From JAAXHV01 sp965207165 (GTDB taxonomy: Bacteria > Pseudomonadota > Gammaproteobacteria > Eutrophobiales > Eutrophobiaceae): a stretch of 64,000 bases of DNA. The stretch spans positions 930,001-994,000 of the forward strand of contig OZ242265.1 of assembly GCA_965207165.1 (NCBI GenBank), given 5' to 3'. Below, piece by piece: positions 1 to 9,683 of the stretch; the first letter of the stretch is position 1, and each line of letters opens with the position of its first letter. Position numbers and translations under genes: made by a program. Under the pieces are notes generated by a model. The model ran no database searches. It was not told the origin of the DNA and saw only the letters and a list, made by a program, of their open reading frames with translations.

Positions 1-928
1 GAACGGCGCTGAGAATATATGCGCCTATAATCCCGCCGATCACCTGGCCCAGTACCCAGGGTGCGACAAACAAGGGAATGAGAGCGCCTGCGGCGATATA
101 AGGCCAGATAGCAGCGGCGTTGCCCAGGGCAAGCAACAGGCCGCTGCAACCTGCGGACAGTTTCAGGGGCACATACATTAACAGGTTGAATATGGGCACC
201 ACGGACCAACCTCCACCCAGCCCGAAAAAACCGCCGACAAAACCGACCAGTACTAACAGCAGTAACCCGTAGCGGCCGCGTCTTATCTTGTAGTCAACTT
301 GTCGGTTAAGTGAATCATCCCAGTAAGAGCCCGACAAGCCCAGACCTTTCGCGATCGGCCCCTCGTTTTCATTGACCGGATATTCGCTGCGTTTGCCGCT
401 GATAATAAACAGTCCGGCAATACCGAGTATAAGCAACCCCAGGGTCAACCTGACGAATGCATCACCGGTCTCGCCAAATTGACGGGACAGGTGGACTGCG
501 CTGTAGGCGCCCGCCAATGACCCCAGGATAATGGGAACGGCGCCGAAAAATACCAGCTTGATGTCAACCAGGCCGCGGCGCAACAGCGGCCTGGCCGAAA
601 TCAGTCCGCTGAACATCGCCACGACCACCCCCGTAGCACGCACGATGAGAGTATCGACGGAGGTAAAACCCAGGATAATCGGGGTGAAAATCACCCCTCC
701 GCCGACACCGCCCAGCACTGCGACTATCGCTATCAGCACACTGAAAACAAACGATCCAAACATCCCCAGTATGATCAAACCGCCATGGAATTCGCCGCTG
801 TCCGATATGTTGGAAAATACTGCAATAACAAGATAAGAAAGCAGCACTAACAACACCAGCAGGCTAAGCTCCGGCGCCCATAGGTGAAGATGTCTTTTAC
901 TGCCTGCTGCCTGGGGTGAAATGTTCAT
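1..928 (-). CDS. TauE/SafE-family anion exporter (3' end cut by window edge)
   Basis: Integral membrane protein of the TauE/SafE (DUF81) family, whose members export sulfite, sulfoacetate or related organosulfur anions. I translated the minus strand from the ATG at 928. About 309 codons are visible and the frame runs off the left edge, so the C-terminus is missing. The N-terminal half carries a glycine-rich membrane segment (VLGGVGGGVIFTP) and the second half repeats it (GGFFGLGGGWSVVPIF), which is the two-repeat layout of the family. It begins 9 bases after the stop of soeC and is the last visible gene of the soeABC unit. That position supports export of excess sulfite or sulfonate, but the substrate is inferred from context only. 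Confidence 0.88.
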   Translation of the reverse strand, partial: MNISPQAAGSKRHLHLWAPELSLLVLLVLLSYLVIAVFSNISDSGEFHGGLIILGMFGSFVFSVLIAIVAVLGGVGGGVIFTPIILGFTSVDTLIVRATGVVVAMFSGLISARPLLRRGLVDIKLVFFGAVPIILGSLAGAYSAVHLSRQFGETGDAFVRLTLGLLILGIAGLFIISGKRSEYPVNENEGPIAKGLGLSGSYWDDSLNRQVDYKIRRGRYGLLLLVLVGFVGGFFGLGGGWSVVPIFNLLMYVPLKLSAGCSGLLLALGNAAAIWPYIAAGALIPLFVAPWVLGQVIGGIIGAYILSAV

Positions 929-937
929 TAGACCGTG

Positions 938-1870
938 TCAGTAATAGAGCATCACAGTGTGCTTTGCCTCTGCGAAAAATAACCAGCGCTCGATCAAAAT
1001 ACCGAACAGCATGACAGTAACTGCAATTGTCACGCTGGCCAGGCGCAGCACGGGAAGCTCCGTAAAACTCAACGCAAGTAATACCAGGGGTGTTATAAAC
1101 CCCAGGTTCACTACCAACCTTCGTAACTTGGCGGAATGTCTGCGCGCTACTTCATAACCCATTTCCTGCATCAGATAGTTTTGTTGGGTATGGGGTGATT
1201 GCAGCAGTTGCACTTTGCCGAACCGCCCCAGTCCGGTTGCTGATTCGGTGGAACTGGTTAAAGGCGTGTTATCGATATGGGACCAGTATTTTATCTTGAG
1301 CAGACCGGCGCCAATGATGGCCATGCAGGCAAAGCCTGTTGTCCATACCTGGTAATGACCAGACCACGCCAGCAGCGCAACGCAGATTGTAGCGCCGGAC
1401 ATCAAGGCGAAACTGATGTAAACGGGCGCTACCCATTGATTGTTCCATGCAGCGATCGTTTTCAATGAAGCATAAATCATCGCCGTGGTGAAAACAGTTG
1501 CCAGGCAAAACGCTGTTGTTACCAGCCCGGATATGCCCTGTATTAATCCCTGTCTTTCCATGATGATCCATTCATACGCGAAGAGTATAGCCGGCCCAAA
1601 AGTGAGGACTGCGAATATGCCTTCCCGGCTTAGCCATGAAGAGCGCCACTGACTGAATGCGCGCCAGGCGCGTTCCGGACGGCCCAGATGAAATGTCGAA
1701 AAAAGCAATCCGCTGGAGATCAGGACGAGTGCCGTAACAACGCCATACATGCCGAAACCGGCATGGTCCGGGACAAACCCGAATACAACGCCGGCACCCA
1801 GTAAACCGAGTAATCCGTAACCTGCACCGGTCAGCGTGGTAAAGAAGATAACGGAAAATGCGGGATGCAT
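938..1870 (-). CDS. soeC: SoeC-like membrane anchor (DmsC/NrfD-type) of sulfite dehydrogenase
   Basis: A 310-residue polytopic membrane protein of the DmsC family, which anchors molybdenum oxidoreductases in the inner membrane and passes electrons to quinone. Hydrophobic segments run through the whole length, starting with the first one at about residues 5-30, and the segment after it carries the family-like stretch FHLGRPERAW (about residues 60-70). It starts 1 base after the end of soeB, and the catalytic and iron-sulfur subunits lie immediately upstream, so co-translation and a three-subunit complex are very likely. The Soe assignment, rather than DMSO or polysulfide reductase, rests on the similarity of the catalytic subunit and on the neighbouring TauE-type exporter. 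Confidence 0.88.
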   Translation of the reverse strand: MHPAFSVIFFTTLTGAGYGLLGLLGAGVVFGFVPDHAGFGMYGVVTALVLISSGLLFSTFHLGRPERAWRAFSQWRSSWLSREGIFAVLTFGPAILFAYEWIIMERQGLIQGISGLVTTAFCLATVFTTAMIYASLKTIAAWNNQWVAPVYISFALMSGATICVALLAWSGHYQVWTTGFACMAIIGAGLLKIKYWSHIDNTPLTSSTESATGLGRFGKVQLLQSPHTQQNYLMQEMGYEVARRHSAKLRRLVVNLGFITPLVLLALSFTELPVLRLASVTIAVTVMLFGILIERWLFFAEAKHTVMLYY

Positions 1871-1871
1871 G

Positions 1872-2603
1872 TCAGCGGCTGAGGGTCTTGTCCACCCATC
1901 TTAAAATAGCGTTTTCAATGTCTGTTACCTGGGGAGCAAGTGCAGCAGGTTTATCTTTTTTTCCTTTACGGGGCGGTAAATATTTATTAACCGGTTTACA
2001 GTCCTGTTCCGGCATCAGGTCATAGCCTTGCCTGGATGCAACCAGTTTTGCCGCTCCGGATTCCGGATCAGCCAGGTCACCGAAACTTCTGGCTCCGGTC
2101 GGGCAGGCGGCAACGCAAGCGGGCACCCGGTCGTGTTCCGGCAGGTCTTTGTTGTAAATTTTATCGACGCACAGCGTGCACTTCTTCATGACCCCGTCTG
2201 TCTGATCATATTCCCTGGCGCCGTACGGGCATGCCCAGGAACATAACTTGCAGCCTATGCAGGTATCCGGATTGACCAGTACGATACCGTCCTCTTCCCG
2301 TTTATATGAGGCCCCGGTCGGACATACCGTTACACAGGGGGCGTCATCACAATGCAGACACGACCTGGGAAAGTGTACCGTAATCGATTCCCCTTGCTCA
2401 TTTTCCACTTCATAGGTATGTACCCGGTTGAACCATACGCCGGATGGGTCGGCGCCGTAGGGGTCGCTATCACTGGGCGGCGCTGAATTGCTATTGCTGT
2501 TCCATGCTTTACAACTGGTGGCACAGGCATGGCAACCGACACAGGTGTCGAGATCGATCACCAGGCCGAGCTTTTTCCCGGTGGACGCGGGCAGGCACGT
2601 CAT
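1872..2603 (-). CDS. soeB: SoeB-like 4x[4Fe-4S] electron-transfer subunit
   Basis: A 243-residue cytoplasmic ferredoxin-like subunit of the DmsB/PsrB/SoeB type that carries electrons from the molybdopterin subunit to the membrane anchor. Four cysteine clusters are readable: CVGCHACATSC near residue 18, CLHCDDAPCVTVCP near residue 82, CIGCKLCSWACP near residue 115, and CTLC plus CVAACP near residues 142-165. This is the four-cluster pattern of the family. Its start overlaps the soeA stop by 4 bases (2600-2603), which indicates translational coupling. There is no Tat signal on this subunit or on the catalytic one, matching the cytoplasm-facing SoeABC enzyme rather than periplasmic reductases. 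Confidence 0.92.
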   Translation of the reverse strand: MTCLPASTGKKLGLVIDLDTCVGCHACATSCKAWNSNSNSAPPSDSDPYGADPSGVWFNRVHTYEVENEQGESITVHFPRSCLHCDDAPCVTVCPTGASYKREEDGIVLVNPDTCIGCKLCSWACPYGAREYDQTDGVMKKCTLCVDKIYNKDLPEHDRVPACVAACPTGARSFGDLADPESGAAKLVASRQGYDLMPEQDCKPVNKYLPPRKGKKDKPAALAPQVTDIENAILRWVDKTLSR

Positions 2604-5440
2604 GGTTGATGCCTGCCTGAAACCTGCGGGTTGCTGTGACGCGGCAACGCATCAAATTGCGGCGCGCTTTGATGTATTTCATCACCCCGGCATTTTTCGA
2701 TCGTTACGCGCAAATCAAACCATGCAGCCTGCCCGGTAACCGGGTCGGAATTGGCATAACGGTAACCGTCCTTGTTCTCCGGCAGTAACTCCGAGATGAT
2801 ATGGTTGAGCAAAAACCCCTGTTTTGCTTCGGGCGCTTCCTTGTCCAGGTTCCAGGCGCCGCTGCGCTTGCCGATTGCGTTCCAGGTCCAGACCGTGTCC
2901 GGATTGACGCCGCTCATGCATTTGACCCGGCATCTGACTTTACCGTGGGGGCTCTTCAGCCAGACCCAGTCGTCATCACCGAGATGCAGTTTTTCCGCAA
3001 GTTGATGATGTATATATAAATCATTGACAGTGGTAATCTGGCGCAACCAGGCATTCTGCGAACCCCAGGAGTGATACATGTGCATGGGCCGCTGGGTCAG
3101 CGCATGCAAGGGATACTGACCGGTATCCACCGTGTTGCTTTCGAATGGTTCATACCATATCGGCAATGGGTCAAAATACGTCTGGATACGCTTTTTATAC
3201 TTTTCCGGCGCCGGGTAATGACCCTGGCCCTCTGCAGCCAGGCGAAAACGCTGTATTGCCTCGTTATACAGTTGCAAGACTATCGGTTGGGCGTTGTAGA
3301 TCCAGCCGGCGGCATGGGCAAATTCCAGGTACGATTTGTTGGCGAATTTATAGTAGCGCTGATCGGCGCTGAATTCATGGCGCCAGTAACAGCCGTTGTC
3401 GATATAGCGCTGTAACTGATCCGGGTTGGGTTGCCCTGTGCAATGCTGATTACCGTCTGCGCCGCGCCAGCCCGCCAGCGGGCCGGTGCGATACGTGCGC
3501 ATATGGTTGACCATGTAGTCTGCGTAACCGCCCGGGTACCTGGCCGTACCATCGGCCTTGACCATGCCGGGCAGCCCGAGTCGTGCCCCCAACTCCAGCA
3601 GGACATCCTGGAACGGCCTGACCTGCCGCTCCGGCAGCACCACCGGCTGCCGGATCGAATCGGCGACGGCATCCGCTTCACCGATCGGCCGGTCCATCAG
3701 GGAAATACAATCCCAGCGCTCCAGGTATGACGTATCCGGCAGTACCAGGTCGGCATAGGGAACCGTTTCCGAATAGTAGGCATCGCTGTAGATAACATGC
3801 GGGATTTTATGCTCTCCCGTTGTTTCGTCCTTGTCGGTCAGGTATTTCAGGGTCTCCGGCACGTTCATGGAGGAATTCCACGCCATGTTCGCCATGTACA
3901 TGAATAATGTATCTATGGGATAAGGGTCAGCTTTCCAGGCGTTGTGTATCACCATATGCATCATGCCGTGCAAGGCCAATGGATATTCCCAGCTGAAAGC
4001 CTTGTCGATACGTTGCGCGGTTCCGTCATCCCGGTTAAGCAATTCGCCTGGCATGGTTGGAAAACCGAGGGGCATTCCGCCTAACGGTGTATTCGGTTTG
4101 GCCGGATCATCAGCCGGTATATCGGGTGGGGGAATATGTTTGGGGTAGGGCGCTTTATAACGAAAACCACCAGGCACATCTATCGAACCCAGTAAAATCT
4201 GCAGGATGTGCAGTGCGCGGCAGGTATGAAAGCCGTTTGAGTGGGCGGATATACCACGCATTGCGTGCATGGAAACCGGCCTGCCGATCATTTTATCGTG
4301 CTTGCGGCCGGTCCAGTCTGTCCAGGGGACCTCAAGTTCAATCTGATGTTCAAATGCAGCCTCGGCCAGTTCTGCTGCAATTCGCTTAATCTGTTTGGCC
4401 GGGATGCCGGTTTTATCAGCGACCTGTTCCGGCGCATAAGCCACATCCAGAAAACGTTGTGTGAGCAACTGAAATACCGGCACAACCCTGCGCTCATCCG
4501 TTAATTTATAAGTACCCACCAGGGCAGGTGAAATATCTTGCGAATTTGCATCAACTGTTTCTTTTGCAATGTTGTCAAAACACAGTGGTTTGCCTGTTTC
4601 AATGTCACGCGCAAACAGGCCGTGCTCCCGTGTTCCGGGGTCCTGGATCACCAGCCAGTGTGCGTTGGTGTAACGAACAAGGTATTCCCAATCGACCTTC
4701 TCGGCCTTCAGCAGTTCGTGGATCAGCGAAAAGATCAATAAACCGTCGGTGCCGGGCCGTATCCCCAGCCATTCGTCCGCAATTGCCGAATAACCGGTGC
4801 GTACGGGGTTGATCGATACAAATTTTGTATCCGGCCTGCTTTTCAGCTTGCCCAGACCCATCTTGATGGGGTTGGAGGCGTGGTCTTCCGCAACACCGAA
4901 CATCAGGAAATAGCGCGTGTGTTCCCAGTCAGGCTCGCCGAATTCCCAGAATGATCCGCCGATCGTATAAAGACCGGCAGCCGCCATGTTCACGGAGCAG
5001 AAACCGCCGTGCGCAGCATAATTCGGCGTGCCGAATTGTTGCGCCCACCAACCGGTCAGGGATTGACTTTGATCGCGACCGGTAAAAAATGCCAGCCGCT
5101 TTGGATCAGTGGAACGGATGTTTGACAACCAGCCGGTGGCAATGGTCAAGGCCTCATCCCAGCTGATCTCCCTGAATTCCCCGCTCCCGCGTTCACCCAC
5201 TCGCAGTAGCGGGTTTGCCAATCGGGCAGGGGAGTAGTGCTGCATGATGCCGGCCGCACCTTTTGCGCACAGCACCCCTTTATTTACCGGGTGGTCGGGA
5301 TTGCCTTCTATATAACGGACCGTTCCATCCTTCAGATGAACCCGGATGCCGCAACGGCAGGCACACATGTAGCAGGTTGTAGTCTTGACTTGATCCGGAT
5401 TTCCTGGGGATGTTGACTGAGTTTGGCCGAATTGATTCAT
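2600..5440 (-). CDS. soeA: SoeA-like molybdopterin sulfite dehydrogenase, catalytic subunit
   Basis: A 946-residue bis-MGD molybdenum oxidoreductase. Residues 23-58 hold the N-terminal [4Fe-4S] site (C23-x2-C26-x3-C30 and C58 in GVLCAKG), followed by the long molybdopterin domains and, near residues 780-900, the C-terminal dinucleotide-binding domain (LHALTQRPMHMYHSWG). There is no twin-arginine signal, so it should be cytoplasmic. Length, the opening sequence and the soeB-soeC partners fit the quinone-linked sulfite dehydrogenase SoeA known from purple sulfur bacteria and marine taurine degraders, which oxidises sulfite to sulfate. A thiosulfate or polysulfide reductase of the same superfamily is the main alternative. 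The ATG at 5440 lies only about 10 bases from a TATAAT box, so the message may be nearly leaderless. Confidence 0.9.
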   Translation of the reverse strand: MNQFGQTQSTSPGNPDQVKTTTCYMCACRCGIRVHLKDGTVRYIEGNPDHPVNKGVLCAKGAAGIMQHYSPARLANPLLRVGERGSGEFREISWDEALTIATGWLSNIRSTDPKRLAFFTGRDQSQSLTGWWAQQFGTPNYAAHGGFCSVNMAAAGLYTIGGSFWEFGEPDWEHTRYFLMFGVAEDHASNPIKMGLGKLKSRPDTKFVSINPVRTGYSAIADEWLGIRPGTDGLLIFSLIHELLKAEKVDWEYLVRYTNAHWLVIQDPGTREHGLFARDIETGKPLCFDNIAKETVDANSQDISPALVGTYKLTDERRVVPVFQLLTQRFLDVAYAPEQVADKTGIPAKQIKRIAAELAEAAFEHQIELEVPWTDWTGRKHDKMIGRPVSMHAMRGISAHSNGFHTCRALHILQILLGSIDVPGGFRYKAPYPKHIPPPDIPADDPAKPNTPLGGMPLGFPTMPGELLNRDDGTAQRIDKAFSWEYPLALHGMMHMVIHNAWKADPYPIDTLFMYMANMAWNSSMNVPETLKYLTDKDETTGEHKIPHVIYSDAYYSETVPYADLVLPDTSYLERWDCISLMDRPIGEADAVADSIRQPVVLPERQVRPFQDVLLELGARLGLPGMVKADGTARYPGGYADYMVNHMRTYRTGPLAGWRGADGNQHCTGQPNPDQLQRYIDNGCYWRHEFSADQRYYKFANKSYLEFAHAAGWIYNAQPIVLQLYNEAIQRFRLAAEGQGHYPAPEKYKKRIQTYFDPLPIWYEPFESNTVDTGQYPLHALTQRPMHMYHSWGSQNAWLRQITTVNDLYIHHQLAEKLHLGDDDWVWLKSPHGKVRCRVKCMSGVNPDTVWTWNAIGKRSGAWNLDKEAPEAKQGFLLNHIISELLPENKDGYRYANSDPVTGQAAWFDLRVTIEKCRGDEIHQSAPQFDALPRHSNPQVSGRHQP

Positions 5441-5449
5441 ATCTGAATC

Positions 5450-5482
5450 ATTATAGCCAATAGTTCTAAGCTTAGAACTATT
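5450..5482 (-). promoter_or_regulatory. soeA promoter -10 box with adjoining perfect palindrome
   Basis: On the minus strand a perfect TATAAT lies at 5450-5455, upstream of the soeA ATG at 5440. Immediately behind it, 5459-5482 is a perfect 24-bp palindrome with half-site AATAGTTCTAAG. An outer inverted repeat, TAGCCAA (5454-5460) against TTGGCTA (5488-5494), brackets it. The palindrome covers the place where a -35 box would sit, and no good -35 hexamer is seen there. This fits a dimeric regulator site, possibly for an activator. A terminator hairpin for the upstream amidohydrolase gene is the alternative, but no T-run follows on the minus strand. Confidence 0.55.
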
Positions 5483-5552
5483 AGTTTTTGGCTATTTCAA
5501 CTCCCGCTCATTTCACCAGGTCCGGGATGGACTTGTTCAGTGCTTCCTTAAT

Positions 5553-7268
5553 TTAATTCGCCTGGTAAACCGGGGTGCCGTTGATGATGGTCTGCTCAAC
5601 CCTGACCTGGTGCAATTCCGTCACCGGGATACTGTAGGGGTCACGGTCAAGCACAATCAAATCGGCCAGCAAGCCGGGTTCGATGCGGCCGACTTTGTCC
5701 GCCATGCCCAGGTGTTTTGCAGCATTGACCGTGAACAGTCGGATGGCTTGATCGAGAGATATGGCCTGTTCTCTACCAAAGTGTTTTGCGCTGCCGCCCG
5801 GTTCCTCTCGCGTCACCAGCGCTTCCACCGCTATCCAGGGATTGACCGAGGGAACAACAGCCCAGTCCGATCCCGGCACTACCAGTGCGCCGGCTTCGAT
5901 CATTTCCCGCACCGGCCATACGCGCCTGGTGCGTTCGTCGCCCACTTCTTTGGAAATATCATCGTTTATGGGACTGGGACTCCACAAATACGGTGACACT
6001 TCAAAGGTCACTCCGAGCGCTCTTGCGCGGGGCAGGTCTTCCCGGGAGACGAAGGTGCAGTGGCCTACGTCGTGCAACTGTCCGCTGAAACCGTTGGCCG
6101 TACGCGCGGCCTCGAAGGCATTCAATCCCGCCCGCACCGCGGCATCTCCTGCGGCATGGAACTTCACGGTCAGGCCCATCCGGTCGAACCGGGTCACCGC
6201 CTCGTTCAGGTTATCCTGTTCCACCAGCAGCATGCCGTAACGGCTCGCATCATCGTTGCGTCCTTCCATGGGTAGTGCGTAAGGCTCCAGCATCGCGGCG
6301 GTATGGCTGTCGGTCGGGACGCCATCCAGAAATATCTTGATGCAGTCGGTGGCAACATTGGTTCGTGCATACAGGTTGCGATCCGCAATTACGGCTTCAA
6401 GCTCCGCATTGCCCGGTTCCCAGTTCAGACACAACCTGACCCGTTGCTTGACCATTCCCGCATCGGCCATGTCCGCATAAAGCTTCACTTCCCGGGTCAT
6501 GCCCGCGACAAAACCCGTCGATGCCTCGGTAAAAGAAGTGATTCCATGAGACAACATCTGATTCATGCTCCACTCAAGCGCAGCGCGCAGCGCTTCATAC
6601 GAATGCGGCGGCACATGCATCCTGACCAGCATTATGGCCGCTTCGCGCAGGATGCCAGTGGGTCGACCACCACTGTCACGCTCAATGATACCGCCCTCAG
6701 GATCCGGCGTATCGGCCGTGACTCCGGCAATGGCCAGCGCCCTGGAGTTGGCCCAGGCGCTGTGGCCGCTGGTGTCGCTTAACAGAACGGGGTTGTCAGG
6801 TGAGACAGAGTCCAGCATGGAACGGTCCGGGATCTGTCCAATAGCATGGGCATCCCACTGTCCTCCGGTAATCCAGCTACCCGTATCCGCCCTGCCGATG
6901 CAGGACTGTACTTCATGCTGAATCTGTTCCAGGGTTGAGCCTTGTTCAATCTTGCATTCCGTCTGCCTGACACCGGCAAACAGGGGATGTACGTGCATGT
7001 CATGGAATCCGGGCAAAACCACCTTGCCGTCAAGATCGATGCGTTGGGTCTGCGGGCCCGCCGTGGCGGTAATGGTGTCCGTGTCACCTACCGCGGTAAT
7101 CACGCCGGCTCGAATCGCCAACGCTTCCGCCTCGGGTTGTTCCGGGTTCAGCGTATGGATACGGCCGCTGGTGAAGATGGTATCAGCCTGTCCGTCTGCG
7201 GCCTGGGCAGGTTCGCACAAGGCAAACAAGACAACGGCACCGAAACAGGCCAGGATCCTGTCGTTCAT
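5553..7268 (-). CDS. Exported YtcJ-type metal-dependent amidohydrolase
   Basis: A 571-residue amidohydrolase-superfamily protein of the YtcJ/COG1574 group, whose substrates are mostly unknown. The metal site begins with HDMHVH after VVLPGF, and a later conserved block is RFDRMGLTVKFHAAGD. I chose the ATG at 7268 because it gives a clean signal peptide (hydrophobic stretch then ALCEPAQA/AD) and has GGGAG upstream; the longer frame reaching 7340 would overlap the receptor gene and hide the signal. Export to the periplasm is therefore likely. It lies 25 bases downstream of a TonB-dependent receptor on the same strand, so receptor and hydrolase probably import and cleave one substrate class. A paralogue lies at 28376-30034. 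Confidence 0.9.
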   Translation of the reverse strand: MNDRILACFGAVVLFALCEPAQAADGQADTIFTSGRIHTLNPEQPEAEALAIRAGVITAVGDTDTITATAGPQTQRIDLDGKVVLPGFHDMHVHPLFAGVRQTECKIEQGSTLEQIQHEVQSCIGRADTGSWITGGQWDAHAIGQIPDRSMLDSVSPDNPVLLSDTSGHSAWANSRALAIAGVTADTPDPEGGIIERDSGGRPTGILREAAIMLVRMHVPPHSYEALRAALEWSMNQMLSHGITSFTEASTGFVAGMTREVKLYADMADAGMVKQRVRLCLNWEPGNAELEAVIADRNLYARTNVATDCIKIFLDGVPTDSHTAAMLEPYALPMEGRNDDASRYGMLLVEQDNLNEAVTRFDRMGLTVKFHAAGDAAVRAGLNAFEAARTANGFSGQLHDVGHCTFVSREDLPRARALGVTFEVSPYLWSPSPINDDISKEVGDERTRRVWPVREMIEAGALVVPGSDWAVVPSVNPWIAVEALVTREEPGGSAKHFGREQAISLDQAIRLFTVNAAKHLGMADKVGRIEPGLLADLIVLDRDPYSIPVTELHQVRVEQTIINGTPVYQAN

Positions 7269-7293
7269 CCTGAGTCTCCCAATAGATAACAGA

Positions 7294-9636
7294 TCAGAAA
7301 TTATAATCCAGGGAGACACCGTATGTAGCCGGCATACCATTCATCCTTACATAGCAACAATTACTGGTAGAGGATGAATGCCAGTATTCCTCATTAAATA
7401 TATTCCGCCCCCACACCGTCACACCCCAGCGTCCGTCGGTCGCACTGATCCCGGCTCGAGCATTCACCAGAAAATAATCGCTGATGGGCGGCTGAACAGC
7501 GCCATCATTGTCGTCCTTGTAGGAGATATCACCAGCAATATTCATGTTCAAGCCGTCCGCTATCGGCCATTCATAACCAAGCGTGCCATTCACCTGCCAA
7601 TTTGGTGAATTAGCCAGGTCAGAACCGGAAGCATCAAATGTCACCACTGTGGGAAATACACTGGCAAACTCATCAATAGCTTCGTATTCCTTGATTTCCG
7701 TATTGAGCCAGGCCATACCCAGGTCCAGGGTCAGTCCGGTAGTAATAAGCCAGTGTGCTTCCATTTCTACGCCCACGGACTCAGATTCAGGCACGTTAGT
7801 CAATCCGGAGATGTTGCCTACCGGTGTGACGGCCACGCTTGGCTCCTGCTTGTCCTCGTAGTCATAATAAAAGCCGGCAACATTCAGTTGCAGCCGACCG
7901 TCAAACAGTACGGATTTGAAACCCGCTTCATATGCCGTCAACGTTTCTGCAGTATACGGTAACAGCTGAGTGTGGGTCTGGGCCGCGGCGCCGTTGAAAC
8001 CACCGGACTTGAATCCTTTTGACACCGTGCCGTATAGCAGCACATCTTCCACGGGACTGTAATCAAGCGTGACTTTCCACATCCATTTATCGATGGAGAT
8101 TTTATCTGAAAAAACAGTCAGTTGACCGAAAGTCGGCGAACCAGGTCTTTCATCATAAATTCCACATCCACCCGGGCCGAGGGGGCCGGGGTCCGGGAAA
8201 CCCTGCGGTACCATGACGAAAGGTGTGAGGATAAAGTTCCACAGAGCGCCCAACGAACCCTCACCGACGTCATAAGTGCAGCCGCTCCATTCCCGTTCCT
8301 CATCCGTGTAGCGGGCGCCCAGGGTTAAACGGAAGTCAGGCATAAACTCGTATTCAATATGGGCAAAGCCGGCAATGGCTTCCGTGGTCTGATCGTAGCG
8401 GGTGTCTATCTCAAGCCCCGGCGGATTGCCGAAAAAGGCGAAAAAGGATTCATCCATGTTGAAGTAATAACTTTCCTTCATCTCGTCCCAGGAATAATAG
8501 GCGCCAACCAGCCAGTACAGGTTGGAGTCATTGTTTGATGAGATTCGTAATTCCTGAGACACAACTTCCAGATCGGTAGTATTGAGTATATCGGCGTCCT
8601 CAAACCCAACTCCGGACGTATCAAAGGTTTCTTCCCGTTCAAACTTGTCGTAAGAACTGATAGTCGTTACGTTTACTCCGCCGACGTCCCAGTCCAGTTT
8701 TGCGGAAATACCCTTGAGGGTGTTATCCCGTTTCGGAGCAGCATCCGGCGACCAGTCGGCCAGCCGGTTCTCTCCTTCGGAAAAAATGATATTTCCCGGG
8801 GTTGGCAGAAACAATGCAGTTGGAAGTCCTATGGTTGTACCATCGAACGGCGTTGCGGCCATATTGTCGGAATTATCCTCGTACCAATGCAGGTTGAGAA
8901 ACAGTGACGCATCCTCATTGATATCCAGGTCCAGCAGGCCGCGTACGGCAATATCGTCATACTCCCCCAGCCTGTCGCCGGGACGGCTCAGGCTTTTTTG
9001 CCAACCGTCACCGGCTGACTGCGTGGTTTTCACTGCCACACGGGCGCGGGCTTTATCTGTCAGCGGACCGCTTACATGGGCTTCAGCATCGATCACGTCA
9101 AAACGGCTGTAGCCCAGCTTGATTCCCGCGGCAAATTCTTCAGTGGGTTTGCGGCTGACAAAATTGATTTGTCCGGCTGTGGTATTTCGACCGTAAAGGT
9201 CACCCTGGGGTCCTTTCAGCACTTCTACGCGTTCCACGTCGAACAATACCCCGCGGGTCATCACACTGTAAGGAAGATTTACTTCATCGAAGTAAAGCCC
9301 CACCGTACTGGAGGCCGAGGTGGTGTAGTCGGCAAAACCGACTCCGCGAATGGTATACACGGGAACTCCCTGGGGTTGGGCGTTAGTAACGGTCAGACCG
9401 GGTGTGATGGTTTCCAGATCTTCCGCAGAGCGCACGCCGTAGTTCTCAAGCTGGGCCGCGGTGAATGCATTGACTGTAATACCGACGTCGTTGATCCCCT
9501 GTTCGCGCTTCTGTGCCGTCACGATAACCTCTTCAAGAGCGGTCTGCTGGCCCAGGACGGAAGCGGGAAGAGCAGCAAATAAAAAAATCAGACAGGGAGC
9601 CAAACTAAAGGAAGGAATATGATTCTCGGCTGGCAT
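7294..9636 (-). CDS. TonB-dependent outer-membrane receptor
   Basis: A 780-residue TonB-dependent receptor. Residues 1-29 are a signal peptide (cleavage near SVLGQ), followed by a TonB-box-like segment LEEVIVTAQKRE, then the plug domain (about 45-160, with RVEVLKGPQGDLYGRNTTAG) and a 22-strand barrel ending in an aromatic residue (SLDYNF). It resembles the iron-complex/organic-substrate receptors common in marine gammaproteobacteria, and the ligand cannot be read from sequence. It is followed by an exported amidohydrolase and divergent from a TetR regulator. Its promoter at 9690-9718 overlaps a palindrome, so substrate-dependent derepression by that regulator is likely. Confidence 0.93.
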   Translation of the reverse strand: MPAENHIPSFSLAPCLIFLFAALPASVLGQQTALEEVIVTAQKREQGINDVGITVNAFTAAQLENYGVRSAEDLETITPGLTVTNAQPQGVPVYTIRGVGFADYTTSASSTVGLYFDEVNLPYSVMTRGVLFDVERVEVLKGPQGDLYGRNTTAGQINFVSRKPTEEFAAGIKLGYSRFDVIDAEAHVSGPLTDKARARVAVKTTQSAGDGWQKSLSRPGDRLGEYDDIAVRGLLDLDINEDASLFLNLHWYEDNSDNMAATPFDGTTIGLPTALFLPTPGNIIFSEGENRLADWSPDAAPKRDNTLKGISAKLDWDVGGVNVTTISSYDKFEREETFDTSGVGFEDADILNTTDLEVVSQELRISSNNDSNLYWLVGAYYSWDEMKESYYFNMDESFFAFFGNPPGLEIDTRYDQTTEAIAGFAHIEYEFMPDFRLTLGARYTDEEREWSGCTYDVGEGSLGALWNFILTPFVMVPQGFPDPGPLGPGGCGIYDERPGSPTFGQLTVFSDKISIDKWMWKVTLDYSPVEDVLLYGTVSKGFKSGGFNGAAAQTHTQLLPYTAETLTAYEAGFKSVLFDGRLQLNVAGFYYDYEDKQEPSVAVTPVGNISGLTNVPESESVGVEMEAHWLITTGLTLDLGMAWLNTEIKEYEAIDEFASVFPTVVTFDASGSDLANSPNWQVNGTLGYEWPIADGLNMNIAGDISYKDDNDGAVQPPISDYFLVNARAGISATDGRWGVTVWGRNIFNEEYWHSSSTSNCCYVRMNGMPATYGVSLDYNF

Positions 9637-9683
9637 GTTCTTTCTCCGGTATTAACGCGCTACTGGCGCTGTCGAATTAACTA

